Assembly: GCA_037043015.1 (NCBI GenBank)
Contig: CM073325.1
Span: 5,435,001 to 5,499,000 of the forward strand
Origin: Bryum argenteum
Taxonomy: Eukaryota; Streptophyta; Bryopsida; Bryales; Bryaceae
Direction of reading: 5' to 3'
DNA length: 64,000 bases
Below are positions 1-12,600 of the stretch, in pieces; position 1 is the stretch's first letter, and every line of letters starts with the position of its first letter. The notes beneath the pieces are model-generated. The model saw only the letters and a program-made list of their open reading frames with translations. It did not search any database and had not been told where the DNA came from. The translations under genes were made by a program, and so were the position numbers.

Positions 1-912
1 TTGTAATGCTAATAACTCGATGCCCATCGAACAAAGGGAAATTGGAACATTACTACTTCTCCATTACCCATTTCGAGGATGGACACTATAACTAGTGTTA
101 GTTTTTAGTTAGTTATTAGTGCCTTGAAGATACTTGACATAGTATTATCCCAAGGGCTTTGAGGTACCCATACAACAAGGTCCAAGGGCCCCTACAATAG
201 TGGGGTGGACTATAGTAGAAAGCATCACGCCAGCATGGAGAATAGAACCCACAATCTCCTCATTGAGGGTCACGAGCCCCAACCATCAAGCCAAGGCATG
301 TCTTGCCTCTGAGGGCCACGCCAATTTTCCTTGCAGTCAACTGCATGAATTTTCTGCCCATATAGGGGTGAAGGCCAACCTCAACTTCCCAATATAATAA
401 GAGTATAACCGGGACCAATTTTCCTACATGTAAGGGCCTCCGGGCCAAGAAGCTAGGTCAATTCCATAAATCTAGAAAATTCAGCCTTCCTCACCCTTTT
501 AAGGTTTACTGCATAATCCTAAGGAACAAATTTGCTTAGAAAAAAACAAAAAAAATTAAATTTTAAATTTTAAAAAATCAAAAAAATAAAAAAATAAAAA
601 CGGTTATTAAGGTAAAAATTGACATTGGCTCGTAGGCCAAGGATTAGCCTTCCAATCACGGAAGAGGAATTCGGCCCTCTTACCCTACGAATTGGACCGG
701 CCCCTTGTTGTAAAGCGGCACTAAGACCGTTCAAATTTCATTGTAGCAAGATTATTGAGGAATGGCTAAGGAAATCATTCTCAATGAATGGCTCAATGGA
801 TACATATAGTGAAAGATTGATTACCAGAGTCCTCTTGTCCGGTGGGCATTAGGACACTGGCTTGACGAACAGACACTCTAATCACGCCGGCCCTGAAAAA
901 GGACTGGAGTTT

Positions 913-913
<1 letters not shown>

Positions 914-951
<38 letters not shown>

Positions 952-982
952 CCTATCTATCTACCTATCTATCTATCTATCT
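914..982. repeat. (TATC)n microsatellite
   Basis: About 17 tandem copies of a 4-bp unit (TATC/CTAT phase), with two T-to-C interruptions giving ACCT units. It is directly visible and has no coding potential. Confidence 0.95.
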
Positions 983-3900
983 GAAAGATTGATTTAACTC
1001 GTAATTTTTGAAGTTTTTCAAAATAGTCATGATTTTATTGAAGAAAAGGTAGTGCTTGTTTCCCATATCGTACTAGAGAACGGGCCACATGCGTTCTCAA
1101 GCGTTGAATGCACCGGAGGCTGATCTGTGTACAAATAATAAACCCCATCTCCATGTTTCTTAGTGTTTAGCACTCTAAATGCAGATTCTGAGGCAGATTC
1201 GGAACCAAGGAGGCAGAATTAGCAGTGAAGGCCAATTCGGACATTTCAATGTGCCTGGGAAACGTTCCAAATCAACCTCTGGTGCATTCAATGTCCATCC
1301 TAATAAGTAGCTCGTGGTTGAAAATGATACAAATAAAAGGTTCCACTTTCCTACCTATTTCGACTTTGGATAAGGATTCAATGTGTATGGCTTATGGTAA
1401 TAATGAGTTTGAAGTGACTACAACCACTCTGTTCTAGTCCCATTATTTGCTTGGTTGGGTGTTTTGTGTCAAACTTTTACAAATATCTTTGAATTTAGCA
1501 ATAAAAAAGCTAATTTTATATACACATCAAGCCTAAACTCCTTGAATTTTTTCTTTAACAACCCTTTTAGCTACCCTATCTCTCATATGATTTGTCGTTG
1601 TCCCTCAACCTTACATGAAGATCTTTATTTTGGGTCCAAAATAAATATTTTGATATTTTTTTTAATAAACAATTTTGGGTTTGAAAATCTTACCACGGAA
1701 TATTCTTTCTACTGTAGAACACCATAAAACAAATAAGGGGAAATAAGTGTATTATGTTGGCTACCTAGAATTCACACAATCGGTTATATTCTATTGATGT
1801 GAAGAGTATTATGTTGTCTAAAGTTTACATGTAATATGATTTAATCAATTCAAATTTTGAGGGTCGCATGCACAGGCTTTTTGGGATTTAAGTATGTAGG
1901 TTGTGTAGGTTTTTCTATTACTAACAATACTTTCTACTCTAAAAGAATTGGCTTCTCTATTTAGAAGACAACAATGATGTCCGGGAATCCTCAAGTCTGA
2001 ATGTAAAGGCTTACGTTACTAATGAATGAATTCTGAGAGTTATATATTAAATGTGAAACGACATATAAACTTATCTTTGTAAGAGATAACACTTAGGATT
2101 GATATATTTTGTTGAGTTATTGTGATCTGTTTTACAAGGCGGATAGTTTTTCTGTTTTTTTTTTGCACCAATATGATCTCGAGAACCACTGGTTGGTTTA
2201 AGCAGCATGAGGTGTCTTTGGAAGCGGGAAATTCTTGTAGGGATGGGGGATAGACGATTGTGGATTGGGCGGGCGGATTCAATGATATTGAGTTCCAAAG
2301 TGTTTACAAGTACTATTGGAAATTACAGAAAATAACCTAATTTTAGTTGGAGCTGAGAAACAAGAAGAATCCAATCGTGCAAGAATCACGTCGTTTGAAG
2401 CCCCATATAATTGACCAAAGATACATAGGCATACAAGCATAGAATTTATGTATTTTCCTATTTTCCTTTACGGTAGCGGGGACGAGCATGGTCAAAGTAT
2501 TTATGTAGGCATGGTAATGCTTTGCACACACACCACTAATCATGTAGGACCAATCAATGTAGCACTTGCTATTTAGACTTAGCTTACTTTATCCTTCAAG
2601 TGATTGTTTGCATTGGATTTAATGTTTTCTAATGAACTCCCTTGAATAAGGTTCTTTTCACAATTCTCTCACCGTACTTGTACACTATTGGTCACTGAGG
2701 CTATCTACTAGTGTAAGGAACTACCTTAATAGTTAGTGACTACAAAAGTCTTAGGGGTTTGGCCTTTAAAGACAATGCATAAAATCAAAAAGTTATATGA
2801 AACATAATAATCCAAACATGGTTGAACCATAAACACTGCTTATGGAGCTTGATAAAGAAACATAGAAGATAAAGAAAATAAATTTACTTACTCAAGAAGC
2901 TCCGGATCAAGAAACGCTTCTACAGAAATCGACTGTAGAAGAAAACAAGGTAACTAATCGATTACATTCACCACTTCCTTTACCGAAAAATAAGTCTCTT
3001 ACATTAGAGGGACGGTACAATGTTGTGTTCTCCAAGGTCCTTCAAATAGGAAAAAATACACAACACCATTTAATTACCTTCTTTGGAGTCCATGTTGTTC
3101 TAACTCCAAAGATTCAACCCACTAAAAAAAATACATCAATCCTTCGCTTGCAAATAAAAACTTTACAATATTACACAAGTAGATATATAGTTCAAATGCA
3201 AGCACACAACCGGTCACGACACAACCGAAAGAGAAAAACAACTGAAAACATTAAGAAAACCTACTATCTTTTTCATTATTGAAGCCTTTCTTAAACTAAT
3301 ATGTCTTATATCAATGTCTTAGAACACAATTGTATAACTTCAAGAAATCAAAGAAAAAATCAATAACTCAAACCAAGAGATGCGAGTGACTGCAATAGGA
3401 AAACATTGCGATATGAGTGAGTGCAATAGGAAAACATTGCGATATATGTAACCTGCACTTAAGTTTCACCAATTTTACAAAATCATGAACAATTTTATTG
3501 AAAAAAATATCACAGACGTGCCTCGTAAGAATTGAATGTAAAAGTTGAGCTATAGACAATTCCATTGAAAAAATATCATAAACCTACCAGGTAAGAATTG
3601 AATGTAAAAGTCGAGCTTACAAGCTCCTAAACCGCATTCAGAAGAAAAGGATTGTCAAGTTACACCTACTTCCTTAATTCTCACGATAAAGGAGAGATTG
3701 TGAGAACTCAATTCGAATCGATTAGAATAAGTATGACACACACTTAGCCTAAAATGCATGGTCTTTACAAAACTACCCTCTCTTGCTACCTTAACAAACC
3801 TTCTCAAAATACTTTACAAGGATATTTTCACCCTTTTTGGGACAAATCTCCCATTAGCCCAATTGAGAGATTTTGAGAAGTTTTCTATCTTTGCCAAACT

Positions 3901-4049
3901 TTTATTAACTAAAAGGTTATTCAACCTTTTAGTTGAGAACCGATTAGTTTCTGTACTAAATCTCCAACCCTATACATGGCTACGGTAAATCAAAGATTTG
4001 CACGAGTTAAGGCATTTCGATTATGTACATGTTTAACCCTTAAACGTCC

Positions 4050-4850
4050 ACGATGTCGAGAAACGACATTGTGGATGTACATCCAGAAACTTTGAAGAGC
4101 CATATCTTCTTCATCCGAGATCCGTTTCGAATGAAATCACTTGGGTTAGGTTCCAAATCAAGTCTAGTTTGTGTTGTGAAATTTGCAAGCCCATACAATA
4201 AAGTATGAATTAATAGAATGCACTTTAGTGAAGACAACTCTTGTTTTTGGGATTCCAAGCATGGGGCATGTATTACCATTGCAAGCCAATTATGTGAAAT
4301 TAAAAATAGTTTTTCTTGATTTTTTTTTTCATGGTCATGATCTTAAGGTGATTCTTAACAACTTTGTAGTGAGAAGTTTTTTGATCCAAATGATTTTGCT
4401 ATTGGATTTGCAATGATGTTTTGTCAACAGAAAAAGTGAGAAAATGGATGATATTTGAGGAGCTATATCTCCCTCATCCACCGTTGGATTTCAACTTAAT
4501 TTTTTGGGATGGCGTCCAATTAGAGTCTAGTCTAAGTAGTAGAAACCTTAACAAGATCGAAGATGTTTTGAAGATAAGGCATGAAATTGAATGCAAAGGG
4601 TCTAGTTTTGGACTATTTCTCCTTTGTAAAATGTTCGGTAGTTTTTACCATTGCATGGCTTTTATTTGAGCCAAGAAATATTTTTGATGAATTTTTGTTG
4701 GGTAAAGGACTTATTAAGATGAAGGTGAACATCTTTCTAGTTGGTGATTTTTTCATTGCAATAGGTATATTGGTAGCATTTCCACCTCAAAGTGAAAATG
4801 ATGAAATTTTGCAGTTTGTTTTTGATATTAATATGTTATGATCTCCCGAT
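4050..4850. repeat. dispersed repeat family R, copy 1
   Basis: This stretch reappears in diverged form at about 37425-37870 (matching the part around 4090-4480) and at 58556-58985 (matching about 4318-4760). Shared landmarks are CATGATCTTAAG, GGAGCTATATCTCC and CCATTGCA. A short remnant also sits near 29620-29690. It is non-coding in every copy. Its transposon class is not recognisable from what is here. Confidence 0.7.
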
Positions 4851-5879
4851 CTATAAGGCCTCATGACTCAAATTTTGGTACACATGATCTTCGATAAGTC
4901 TATTACAAGTTTGTACGGTTAAGATCTTAATAGCTTCTCTTTATTTTCATCTATGACGATTTCTAAGGAAATGTGCTTTTCTGCTAAAAATAGGCTCGGG
5001 TGTTTAGGGGTTAAGAAGATTCGGAAGAGCCTCATCTTTGACAATATTTTTAGATGCTTGACATGGTCCTTACTTCGATCGACTATTTCTTTAATCAATC
5101 TTTTTGTAAACATCCGTATTTTCCATTACCTTATCCCAACATATTGAGAAAGTAGGATGATCATGGACAACTGTCTTGGTTTTGATGATGTGATTGTATT
5201 CCCAAATGGTGCCACTTTGCCAGGCATCTAAATTAGAAGAATTCATGTAAGAAAATAGTATTCATTAGTAAGGAAAGCCTATAGAACAACAATGAACGAA
5301 GAAAAAGAACAAACAAAAAGACATGTATCTTTTGGAATGTTATGCATTTCTAATATATATTACTGTTGAAAGGGTCGTCTATCTTGAAATTTTATGGTAG
5401 TGCACTTCCTCATAACACTATGCGAAAGGACAATTTTGCGTTGCTTACTTGACTAAAAGAATATCAAATTGTTGAACTATTACTAGTGAAAATGTATGTT
5501 GTTTTCATTAAGCTTGTGACTGGTATTTCCACCAATAATATCTCATTCCAAAATTCCAAGTGGACGGAATAACTTCAACTTGGTGGAAGGTACACACTTT
5601 TCCACTAGTCTCTAACTTATCTTCAACATTATCCCCCACAATACTTGCTTGGTCAATAACAACATTGCCAAGCTCTATTGTTGCATTGACTAGCCCAACC
5701 TTCACATGGGCGACTAAAATCAAGGGCCTTAGAAACTCCACCTTACAGTTTCTCACCTCATGTAAAAATTACCTCAAAGTGATTACTTCAAAGAAGTACA
5801 AAAGGGATGTGGAGGTCATTCCTTCTAAATAAGGGTGGGAGAACAAGACCCATCCGATATGCTATAGTCATATTTAATT

Positions 5880-6606
5880 GAACGGATGAGATCAAACGAT
5901 GCGCACATCCAGTGGGGAACTGGGAAGGGCGCCCTTGAAGCGCGGCAATGGTTAAGTAAGGCGGCGTTCTCCGGCCGAGGGAGGACTTCCGTAACCAAAG
6001 GGCAGGCCCTCACTCGCAATGGCACACAGAAGAACGTGCCGACGGGAACGCTGTCAGCGCCTTTGCTTGCCGGGAAAATCACACCCCTCCCGACCACCGG
6101 ACCCTGCCTCCCCCCGGCCAGCCTCTCTTACGATGTTCTCCCGACCGTCGGTTGCTTGCTCTCCGTCCTCTGTTCCTCTGCACCAGCAGCACTTGCCTGC
6201 ACTCTGCCTCCGCGCTTCCACTTCGCTTAGCTTCCCTCGCTCTCTCTCGTTTCATCATGGTGGTATTGGCACTTTAATGCATCCCTTGGGCTCTTGCGAT
6301 TCGTAACATATATTTTGGTCCCGGGATGGTCCAGGACGGGGACGATGAGGGGTTAAGCGGGCCGTGTGAACCAGATCAATTGAACCGTGACGTCCAACAA
6401 GTGATTTCGATGCCGCTGTGTGATTTATAGCTCGCTTCGCGATGAGTATGGGACCTGCATTGGTTCGTGCAATGGCACGATCCATGGCGTGACGGGGCAA
6501 GGTTCAGTGCTTTTGTCCCAGCGGTTGAAAGTGGGGATCTTAACACTTGAAGAGAGTTGTGTAGAGTGCAGTGACTTTTTGTGCCCTATTCGTACTTAGG
6601 AAGAAT
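5880..6606 (+). promoter_or_regulatory. GC-rich 5' region of the kinesin gene
   Basis: Base composition changes sharply from AT-rich to GC-rich about 700 bp before the kinesin start codon and contains CT-rich stretches typical of plant 5' leaders. Several short frames are open on both strands, but none resembles a known protein, and they are probably a by-product of the GC content. I read it as promoter plus 5' UTR. No precise transcription start can be called. Confidence 0.45.
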
Positions 6607-9600
6607 ATGGCGTCGAGTGCTTCAAAGCCGCGCACTAGCTCTCCGTTCCGGTTTCGAAAAGCGCCCTCAGTGAATGGGAGTAAGACATCGCCGTCGTCGT
6701 CGGGCTCTCAGACTCCTACTTCCGCTTATAAGACGATTGGAATATCTTTGACGCCCGGCAAAGGAAGGAGCAGCATTCCGACACCTCCTTCCAGTGTAAC
6801 ACCTCCACCGAAATTCCGACATAGCTCTGCCTCTTCCGCATCAGCTGGCAGCCCTCGCACTCCAACTTCCTCCAGAGAAGATTTTTTAAACCGTGCCAAG
6901 GAAAATGTTTCTGTTACCGTCCGATTTCGTCCTCTCAGGTACTTCGCAGCTTCCCCTACAGCACTCTTTGTTTTGACCTTCTCACGAATAATGCACGATG
7001 ATCAAGTCGACAACATTCAGTCGTATCTTGAAGGTTTATTTTTCAGCTTTATTTGCCCTCAACTAGGCATTCTGTAATTTCTCGGCAGGTGATACGGTAG
7101 CTCGTGGTGACAACATGGCTTACACGGTCCTGAACTTTCTGTAGCTCAAGACTCTGTATGAATTCAAACATGTCGTTCTACGCTCTATGATTGAACTTTC
7201 CTGATCGCAAGCCGAGTAGCAGGCCATCCTCTGTCACAAATAGCTGCATTACATTGGTCTTCACTGTCAATAGTCATTCGATTGAAAACAGCAGCTTGTG
7301 TTAGGATCTCTCACCATCTGTTAACAAGCCAATGTAATGCTGTGGCTGTGGCTGTGGCTGTAGTTTTGAACTCAAAATTCAACTCTTCCCAGATGAGACT
7401 GACGATGCAGCCCTCTGCTCGGTCTTGCCGGATGCACATGATTACGTGATCATTAATGACGTTTATGAACTCAGCCTTGAGTGTATGTTTAAGAGTACTT
7501 GTCATATTCTTCTTAGTGATTATAATCGAATTGTTGATATTTGTAACTATGGGCGTAGGATTAGAACCTCCTTCTCATCCGCATTGTTAGTTCTCTTACT
7601 TCGTTCGAGCTGTGCAGAATATTGTGCATATGTATTGATGAGTCCTTTTCACTCCGTAAACTGTGTCAGCTCGGAGACTTTTACTCCAGGCTTGAGCTAT
7701 CATACTTTTTATGATCCTAAAAATTCCCTCTTGTGCCACTCACAAAGTGGATGTTCATCTCAGCAACATGTGTCCGCGGGTATTGAAACCTTGAGCGATA
7801 TTTTTGTATGTGCAGTCAAAGGGAAATCCAAAGGGGTGATGAGGTCGCCTGGTATGCAGACGGGGATGGGACAGTGCGAAGCGAATTGAATCCAACAACT
7901 GGATACGCCTTTGGTATCGACACTAAACTCAATGGAGCCACGATGCCGTACTGGCCGCGAAATGTCTTTTGATAGTTGTCATGGTCACTGCCTTTGGCGT
8001 GACTTTCTACATGGTGTTAGTCATAATCTCGAATCATAGAGTTAAGCTGAAGTTACGTCAGCCGTCCAGCTGAGCAGCCTTCATATCGATAGTCTTGCCT
8101 GTGACCGAATGCAACGAATAAGAGAGCGTTTCTGTTCTAGACTCCATTGTTCCGAGCTACCCTTGTTCATACGACCCTCTTTTCAGTTCGAGGGTGCGTT
8201 TAACCTTTCATTGACTTCTTGTTTGGTACTGGGAGAACAGATCGGGTATTTGGGCCGGCAACTACTACTCGGGGCGTGTATGACGCCGCCGCTCAACATG
8301 TCGTCAGTGGGGCTATGGAGGGTGTCAATGGTACCTTCTCATTTCTCACTCTATATGTGCATTAGCGTGCCAACATAGGTACACATAAAGTGTTAGTATT
8401 GTGACTAATGAAGTAGTTTTCTGACGAATGAAGTTTCGTTTTTCTTGACGTCGCAATAGCAGCTGCAGATGTGATCATACATTTCAGTTCAACATGGTAG
8501 TTTTTGTCAGAAAGACAGTTTTTTAGCAAGAATTCTGTAGCTTCCGAAATGATGTGAGCCAAAGTTCATCATTTCGCTTTTGCACTGTTAGCTTTTACAG
8601 TTCCCAGTTCTAGGGGTTCAAGCATATAGCTTTCTATTCACCATACGGAGTGACGTTGTTGGGTTGCGGTGCAGGAACTGTGTTTGCATATGGTGTTACT
8701 AGTAGTGGAAAGACTCATACAATGCATGTAAGTCTGACTTTAAGTTCGAGTTTCTATTTTTCGAATTTTGACTTCATAATATGTTCGGTACTTGTCTTGA
8801 GGGTGTCGCGTTACTTGCCTTCATTTATTGTTTTCGACGTTCGTGATGTAATGTTACGTTCAATATGTACTATACTGTTCAATACTGTTGAGGTTTATCA
8901 CCTTTGTTTACGGATCTATGCTGAATTCCTGTACTTGCACCTTATTTCTCGTCTGCTTGTTGTAATGACAGGGTGATCAAAAGTCTCCAGGAATCATTCC
9001 TCTGGCTGTTAAAGACGTGTTTAGCATCATTCAAGAGGTGAGAAGTTTAATATCCTGGGGTGTTTCTCCACTCGTACTTTTCCAGGTCCATGCTGTGCTG
9101 ATAGAGCCAGTTGTCGTGAAGCTGATTTTCTCTTGGTATATAGTATCTCAAATGTATGTTATGACTGTGTACCTCTAGGCGTCACACCAACTTCACCTAT
9201 CTCAAACTAAAGCATGTGTACATGTTGCTTTTCAACAGACTCCGAGTCGAGAGTTCCTTCTGCGAGTTTCCTACCTTGAGATCTATAACGAGGTGGACAT
9301 ACAACTCAAAGAGTACTTTTTCGTTGGTTTATGTGTCATCAGTAGTATATCTTATAGCATCTGAAACTCTGCAGTTTGCTGTCTATTCTGGGTTAAATTT
9401 CAATGATGCGAGGATACTCCTTTCTTGTGCACGCCTAGTTAGGTTCTCCTATTTCAGATTACGACAGGAGATATTCCTGTGGCCTCAAACGGTAGTCGTG
9501 CTTTGGTGTAGGTTATTAATGATCTGCTTGATCCTATCGGTCAAAATCTTCGTGTGAGAGAAGATAGCCAGGTATGTGATGCTTTATACCTCATGTGTTA

Positions 9601-12600
9601 CTTCTTTGGTGTTGGTGATATTCGTATACGAGTTATTCATTTATCTGTATCATGGTGCAATGACAGTCAGGCACCTATGTGGAGGGCATAAAGGAGGAAG
9701 TGGTGTTGTCACCTGCTCATGCTTTATCCCTCATTGCTGCTGGTGAAGGTAATTTGTGCTCTAAAACCTGTTTATTAGCAACTGATGTCTTGTCCCTGGT
9801 TCTCACCTTGAACTGGTATTCTCCTCATAACGTACCAGAGACGAAGAGAGGGACATACAATCAGACTATAATTTGGTCTTCGAGTCATGTGTTGCTCTCA
9901 AATATTCACAGGGCATTATCGTATTTAGCACATGATGTGTGTATTTTTCTTTCCACAAGGAAGTATAATTTTTTTCTTCACGAACACATTTTCAATGGCA
10001 ATGTCTACTTATTGAAAGCTGCTATAATTTGTCATAGTTTCTTGTCAACCATTAATCTAACACTCTGTTTTGATGTACAGAACATCGTCACGTTGGTTCA
10101 AACAATTTTAACCTTCTCAGCAGCAGGAGTCATACCATCTTCACAATGGTGTGGTTTTGTGCAATTTATCATTTTTGTTGAGCAGCATCCCGCTTTGTTG
10201 TTCTTCTGTTGCTTGCTTCATTTGCTCCTTTGCGCTTTGCCCTTTTCATTTTTCTTTTGCAAAACTTGTACATCGCTTGAGGGCGTAATGCCAGGATTTA
10301 CTTTCAGCACTGACATGGTTTACAACGTTTTGTAATCTCTGGTTTAATTGTTGTTTTACTTAGGATGTTTGCACTTTGTTACATACGCAGACAGTAGAAA
10401 GCAGTCCGCGAGGTGAAGGCTATACAGACGACGACGTCACACTCTCCCAGCTTGTACGTTCGCACGCTTATCTTTTCAATTTGTTTAGGAATCGGTCTTC
10501 TAGGTTTGAGTTCTTGAAAACGCCTGGAACGTCCTGCATGTGGAGTAAAAATGTGATGATCAACATAATGTGGTATATATTGGTCTAATATGAGACACTT
10601 GTTGAATCTGCAGAATCTAATTGATCTTGCAGGTTCAGAGAGCTCTAAGACAGAAACGACTGGTTTGCGCAGGAAAGAGGGGTCATATATCAATAAGAGC
10701 CTGTTAACTCTTGGCACTGTAAGATTAACCTTCCTTGTCATTGGCTTTTCGATGATAGATAAGCTTTCAATTGAGGCCTTGGAAATCTGAAGATGGCCAC
10801 GGGTGTCGTGTGACGTATATTGTAATTTTCTGTCAAGGTTCACAGCAAGGGCTGCCTTTTGATTTTCACTGAGCTGAGCCACCACTGTACGCTATCTGCT
10901 GTAAATTCACCTAATCTGTGGCAGTTTCATTAATATCAGGTCATTTCGAAGTTGAGTGATGGAAAAGCATCTCACATTCCTTATCGAGATTCCAAATTAA
11001 CCAGACTCTTGCAATCCTCCCTAAGTGGCCATGGCCGAATATCGGTGAGAATCCTTTCCTCTTTGTCGATTTTGGCTTGAAGCAGAGATGTCGAATGTCT
11101 ATCATCTCGCTCTGCTTCAGGCTTCCTCTCTTCGAGGGAAGCTCATTAATCACTGTTTCGATTTTCTGCAGTTGATATGTACTATCACCCCAGCAACTAG
11201 TAACAATGAGGAGACGCACAATACACTCAAATTTGCACACAGAGCTAAGCGGATCGAAATTCATGCTGCTTCAAACAGGGTATGCAACCATTTAGACACC
11301 CCCTTCTTTTTATCTGGATACTGTCAACGAGTATCAATATCTTTGTATTTGTTTTCGTCATTGATCTGTAAGCATGTCATGTATTGGTCATCAACCTTGA
11401 GCTGCTCTATGTCCGACTTGCAGCCTATTTTTGGGATGAGCGTACTTGTTGAAGTCATTTGACTGGATTGAACTCTTTGCAGATTCTTGATGAAAAATCA
11501 CTGATAAAGAAATATCAGAAAGAAATTACTAGCTTGAAAACAGAGCTCGAACAACTTAGGCGGGGCATTATGGGGCAGCCTTTCCCTGCAAAAGAAAACA
11601 GCGAAGACCTGGCTCATCTGCGCAAACAGGTATTGAACTGCATTCTGAAATCAGATCTCAATAGCTGATTGAGGTTGACCGATGTGTTCTGCAGTTCTGT
11701 ATCTTTGCGAGTTAGTCAGTATTAATACTAAGCGTCATATGGGTTACAGCTGGAAGCTGGACAAGTGAAAATGCAGTCACGTCTTGAAGAAGAAGAACAA
11801 GCAAAGGCAGCCTTGATGGGTAGAATCCAACGACTTACAAAGCTTATATTGGTCTCGACAAAGAATACCATCCCACCTGTTGCGATTCCTGAGAAATCCA
11901 ATCACAGGCGAAGGCATTCATTCGGCGATGATGAGGTAAAGTTAATTCCTCATTCTATTGGAGATAGTCCTGTTTTACCTACGATGTGGAACTAAATACT
12001 CAGATACTATGTTCTGCAGTACCTCGAACCTTGCTTCCATCTACTTCTCCTTGTTCCGGTTGGCAGCTTATAAGTCTTATTTGAAAGTACATCGTGCTGG
12101 AAGTGGTGCTATCACTGACTTCGTAATACTGTTGGCAGTTGGCGTATTTACCTGACAAGCGTAGAGATTTAACACTTGAAGATGATGACGAGGGAGGTCA
12201 AGGCGATAGTATGGAGGGAAGAGGAGAAGGACGGGATAGTTCTGGGGCAGACGACGGCTGTAAGGATGAAAAGAAGGCTATCAAGAAGCGTGGCATGCTC
12301 GCTTGGTTCAAGCTTCGGGTATGTCTGTGGATTTTGTTCCAGATTATATAGTAGAGAGCTTGGCTGCTTGACAAAATTTGGGATCTTTGCTGGTCCTTAC
12401 GCTTGATGCTTTTCATGTGTGAGATCATCTTGTTTCTGTAATCTGATGCTGTGTTTTGTTTTTATCAGAAAAATGATTCTCTTACTCCAAGTTCCTCGGG
12501 GAGCTTTGATACAGATAATCTGCCGAATGGGAATGCAGGTGCTATTGTCTCTTACGATTCTGTGATGGACAATGGTACACGCAGACAATCATTCAGTCGC

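Larger units (their letters stand above)
1..5880. other. intergenic, repeat-rich, no gene recognised
   Basis: AT-rich sequence. The open frames are all short, lack recognisable motifs and do not join through plausible splice sites. It holds a TATC microsatellite near 914-982 and a copy of a dispersed repeat near 4050-4850, described separately. An inverted pair (CCACGATGTCG and CGACATTGTGG) lies at about 4049-4075. I see no protein-coding gene. Confidence 0.6.

Noticed and set aside
4034-5016. Possible large TTAA element with TTAACCCTTAAAC and GTTTAGGGGTTAA ends
   Set aside because: Ends match only over about a dozen bases, the interior is repeat family R rather than MITE sequence, and inverted arms do not extend inward.
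5886-6306. Overlapping plus-strand frames before the kinesin gene
   Set aside because: GC-rich 5' leader or promoter; no motif, and no splice that would join in phase to the kinesin start.
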